The notes beneath the pieces were generated by a model that was given only the letters and a program-made list of their open reading frames with translations, had not been told where the DNA came from and ran no database searches. A stretch of DNA of 64,000 nt from Candidatus Nitrosoglobus terrae. Its GTDB lineage: Bacteria; Pseudomonadota; Gammaproteobacteria; Nitrosococcales; Nitrosococcaceae. The stretch covers positions 1,947,874-2,011,873 of the forward strand of contig NZ_AP014836.1 of assembly GCF_002356115.1 (NCBI RefSeq). The letters run 5' to 3'. The stretch's first letter is position 1, and each line of letters starts with the position of its first letter. This document shows, piece by piece, positions 61,602 through 64,000 of this stretch. Made by a program: the position numbers and the translations under genes.

Positions 61602-63190
61602 TGTTGAGTAATAGAAAGGATATTATTAACAACCCAATAAAGTACTAATCCAGCTGGAAATAACGCAAAGAAAAAAGTAAACATGATTGGCATTAAAGTC
61701 ATAATCTTGGCTTGCATAGGGTCAGCAGGCGTTGGACTCAGTTTTTGCTGAATGATCATGCTTGCCCCCATCAACAATGGTAAAATATAGTATGAGTCTT
61801 TTGATGTGAGATCATGAATCCATAGAATAAACGGTGCTTGTCGTAGCTCAATTGACTCCAATAGCATCCAATAAAGAGCGATAAATACAGGAATCTGTAC
61901 TATTATGGGCAAACATCCCCCCATAGGGTTAACTTTTTCTTTTTTATATAACTCCATCATAGCTTGCCCTACTTTATGCCGATCACTGCCATAGCGCTCT
62001 TTAATAGCAAGAAGCCGAGGCTGAAGCTTACGTAACCGAGCCATAGAACGGTAACTTGTCTGGGAAAGTTTAAAAAAAGCAAGTTTTACTACTAAAGTTA
62101 ATAGAACGATAGACCACCCCCAGTTATTTACTAACTTATAAAACCAACTAAGTAGCCAAAATAACGGCTCAGCAATAATAGTTAATTTACCATAGTCTAT
62201 AGTCAGCTGTAACCTTGGAGCCGCATCAGCCAGCTGATCCCAAATCTTAGGACCCGCAAATAAGGCAAACTTAAATTCCTTACTTTCTCCTGGATTTAGA
62301 GTCTGCTGAGGAGACATTACTCCAGTTACATAGTGAGAATTTTGGGTGCGCTGACCATAATAGTAGTTTATTTCCGATCCGCTCTGAGGGATCCAAGCTG
62401 CTACAAAATAATGTTGGAGCATTGCTACCCATCCTGATAAGCTGCTAATTTCGAAAGGTTTAGAATCTAAATCACTAAACTTAACCTTCTGATATTCATG
62501 CTCTTTCGTAGAAAAAACAGTACCTACATAAGAACGGTTAGCATAGATTCCTCCAGATTCCGGAGGGGTACGAGTAAACTGAGCGTAAGCTTGCCCTGTC
62601 CAAGCCTGATTCATTCCATTTTCAATTTTAATATCTAGATTAATTTTATAACTATCTCTTTGGAAGATATAAGTTTTTGTAACTTTAACACCATTTTTAT
62701 CTTCCCAAACCAGAGGAATAATTAGATTATTTTGACCCTCTTGCAGTTCGTAATAAAGTTTAGGTACTGAAAATTCAGCTATTTTTGGAATGACAGTAGA
62801 ATCAGAAGCAGTATATAAACCCGATTGAGCAATAAATAAATCTGGATTTGCTTGATGTAGTAAACGTACTGGCTCGTTTGGTTCTTTTAAAGAAACTGGA
62901 TAATCTAGTAGCTTTGCTTCATATAAATCACCACTAGATAAAGATATTTTAATTGCAAGGAGATCAGTTTTTATTTTGACAGTTGGACTTTCTAATGTGG
63001 AACTACCATCTGTATCGGTTGAATTAGATGATAATGTATCAGAGGCAGAAAAATCTCCTGAACGATCTATGGATTGTGATGACAATGGCGATATATCTGG
63101 CATTGATCCATAATCTTCTTGCCAAGCATCCCACATTAAAAATAATATTAGAAACAAAGCGTATACTAGAAATAACCGGTAGTTTTCCAT
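61565..63190 (-). CDS. yidC: Membrane protein insertase YidC
   Basis: Inserts proteins into the inner membrane, alone or with SecYEG. 541 aa: N-terminal signal anchor (YRLFLVYALFLILFLMWDAW), a large periplasmic beta domain (about residues 60-340), then the conserved five-helix core starting LLSWFYKLVNNWGWSIVLLTLVVKLAFFKLSQTSYRSMARL and MQAKIMTLMPIMFTFFFALFPAGLVLYWVVNNILSI. Its 3' end overlaps mnmE by 37 bases. The small yidD gene that usually sits between rnpA and yidC is absent: only 137 bases separate the two coding regions. Confidence 0.97.
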   Translation of the reverse strand: MENYRLFLVYALFLILFLMWDAWQEDYGSMPDISPLSSQSIDRSGDFSASDTLSSNSTDTDGSSTLESPTVKIKTDLLAIKISLSSGDLYEAKLLDYPVSLKEPNEPVRLLHQANPDLFIAQSGLYTASDSTVIPKIAEFSVPKLYYELQEGQNNLIIPLVWEDKNGVKVTKTYIFQRDSYKINLDIKIENGMNQAWTGQAYAQFTRTPPESGGIYANRSYVGTVFSTKEHEYQKVKFSDLDSKPFEISSLSGWVAMLQHYFVAAWIPQSGSEINYYYGQRTQNSHYVTGVMSPQQTLNPGESKEFKFALFAGPKIWDQLADAAPRLQLTIDYGKLTIIAEPLFWLLSWFYKLVNNWGWSIVLLTLVVKLAFFKLSQTSYRSMARLRKLQPRLLAIKERYGSDRHKVGQAMMELYKKEKVNPMGGCLPIIVQIPVFIALYWMLLESIELRQAPFILWIHDLTSKDSYYILPLLMGASMIIQQKLSPTPADPMQAKIMTLMPIMFTFFFALFPAGLVLYWVVNNILSITQQWYITRQIEREF

Positions 63191-63327
63191 GAGCCTTTTC
63201 CGTTAAATTCCATTAAGCTTCTCGCAAGAGAGAAACCTCCTAGGATACTAGCAATAATCAATTGGTTTCATATCACTAGACAGGTTTTAACTATCATGTG
63301 ATATATCAATGTATTAGTACCAAAAGA

Positions 63328-63717
63328 TTATGGGGTAATCGCAGTATTGCGAGGAGATCTAAAAGCTGATGTATCCTTAGTTAGGCATATCCATTGATTT
63401 TCTAGAGAACACAGTAAGTCTAAATTTGAATAATAACTAGCATTTAGTTTAGATAATACTACCAGATCACACTTACTTAATATCTGTTGCCATTGCCGAA
63501 AACTTTCTCTAATTAAACGCTTTACCCGATTCCTATCGACCGCTCTAGAAAAATGCTTACGAGAAATAGCCATCCCTAGACGAGGATAATTTAGTTCATT
63601 AAAACAATAAAGCACAGTAAACATTGTACCACTAATTTTTTTCCTACTTATAAACACTCTTTCAAAGTCAGCCGAATCAGCAAGCCGCATTGATCGATTC
63701 AATCTAGATTTATTCAT
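63328..63717 (-). CDS. rnpA: Ribonuclease P protein component
   Basis: Protein subunit that helps the RNase P RNA trim tRNA 5' leaders. The diagnostic RNR motif is visible (SRKHFSRAVDRNRVKRLIRESFRQ), as is MRLADSADFERVF near the start. I take the ATG at 63717 (MNKSRLNRSMRLADSADF), giving 129 aa; a TTG at 63759, overlapping the rpmH stop, would add 14 residues with no conserved content. Cotranscribed with rpmH. Confidence 0.94.
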   Translation of the reverse strand: MNKSRLNRSMRLADSADFERVFISRKKISGTMFTVLYCFNELNYPRLGMAISRKHFSRAVDRNRVKRLIRESFRQWQQILSKCDLVVLSKLNASYYSNLDLLCSLENQWICLTKDTSAFRSPRNTAITP

Positions 63718-63755
63718 GCTAAAATTAAGCAAATCTATCTGATAGCCTACTGTAA

Positions 63756-63890
63756 TCAAGCACTAAGCCGTTTTCTTCCTTTAGATCTGCGCCTACTGAT
63801 TATAGCTCGTCCAGCTTTAGTCTTCATCCGAGCACGAAATCCATGCCTACGCTTACGCTTCAAATTTTTAGGTTGAAAGGTACGTTTCAT
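63756..63890 (-). CDS. rpmH: 50S ribosomal protein L34
   Basis: 44-aa basic ribosomal protein. Seen on the minus strand: [18 protein letters not shown], then [20 protein letters not shown], ending KRLSA. This matches L34 essentially throughout. It heads rpmH-rnpA-yidC-mnmE, the group next to dnaA/oriC in most bacteria; dnaA should lie beyond the right edge in the opposite direction. Confidence 0.98.
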   Translation of the reverse strand: MKRTFQPKNLKRKRRHGFRARMKTKAGRAIISRRRSKGRKRLSA

Positions 63891-63955
63891 TTTTTAAAAA
63901 CCTACTTTATTGCCATAAAGGCTTTAACATATTTTGTGGAATCCAATGCTAATAA

Positions 63956-63983
63956 ACTATCTGTCGACAGTGGTTAATGTCAA
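63956..63983 (-). promoter_or_regulatory. Probable rpmH promoter
   Basis: On the minus strand a perfect -35 TTGACA (63978-63983) is followed after 16 bases by GATAGT (63956-63961, four of six to TATAAT), 65 bases upstream of the rpmH start. No convincing DnaA box was found in the last 110 bases. Confidence 0.5.
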
Positions 63984-64000
63984 GAGAGATGTTAGAATTC

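Overview
The window is a chromosomal segment of an A+T-rich gammaproteobacterium. LolB and its outer-membrane lipoprotein neighbours, MinCDE, the hemCDXY cluster, FxsA, RlmJ and the block TPR protein-lolB-ispE-tRNA-Gln-prs-rplY-pth-ychF beside a divergent hemA are a gammaproteobacterial combination. A CIRCE element in front of groES argues for HrcA control, which enteric bacteria lack, so a Chromatiales-like lineage (possibly a Nitrosococcus relative) is my best guess; that placement is inference. The right edge (atp operon, parB-parA, rsmG, mnmG, mnmE, yidC, rnpA, rpmH) is the usual gene order beside the replication origin, so dnaA and oriC probably lie just beyond position 64000.

Layout. 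1-5400: a partial ybeZ (phoH-like), miaB, radC, then lgt-thyA-folA. 5500-8850: a probable Fur-controlled iron or haem uptake pair, a TonB-dependent receptor and a small exported companion. 9000-12800: an unknown membrane protein, rlmJ, three tandem exported EF-hand proteins and a DoxX-like protein. 13100-15900: groL-groS under a CIRCE element, and fxsA. 15950-17420: tRNA-Phe, an Asn/Gln-rich exported protein, a decayed stretch and tRNA-Met. 17520-23995: a type I restriction-modification operon hsdR-hsdS-hsdM, with a YefM/YoeB-type toxin-antitoxin pair and the stub of a second P-loop gene lodged between hsdS and hsdM. 24036-30824: translation and cell-envelope housekeeping genes. 31079-41607: hemA-prfA, minCDE, hemCDXY and argH. 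41597-45100: gcvT, then a graveyard made of a TnpB fragment, a small ribbon-helix-helix gene, a broken DNA methyltransferase and a broken SNF2-type helicase. 45282-63890: glmS, glmU, the complete nine-gene ATP synthase operon, parAB, rsmG, mnmG, mnmE, yidC, rnpA and rpmH.

How it fits together. Most of the window is core metabolism: tetrapyrrole synthesis (hemA, C, D), envelope precursors (glmS, glmU, ispE, lgt, lolB), energy conservation (atp), translation and tRNA or rRNA modification (prfA, pth, rplY, miaB, mnmE, mnmG, rsmG, rlmJ) and division or segregation (min, par). Two accessory regions stand out. The hsd island is apparently intact and looks more G+C-rich than its surroundings; the 42.8-45.1 kb relic is a dead defence locus. 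I found no clearly new intact system. The best leads are the toxin-antitoxin pair inside the hsd operon, the EF-hand gene family and the receptor-companion pair.
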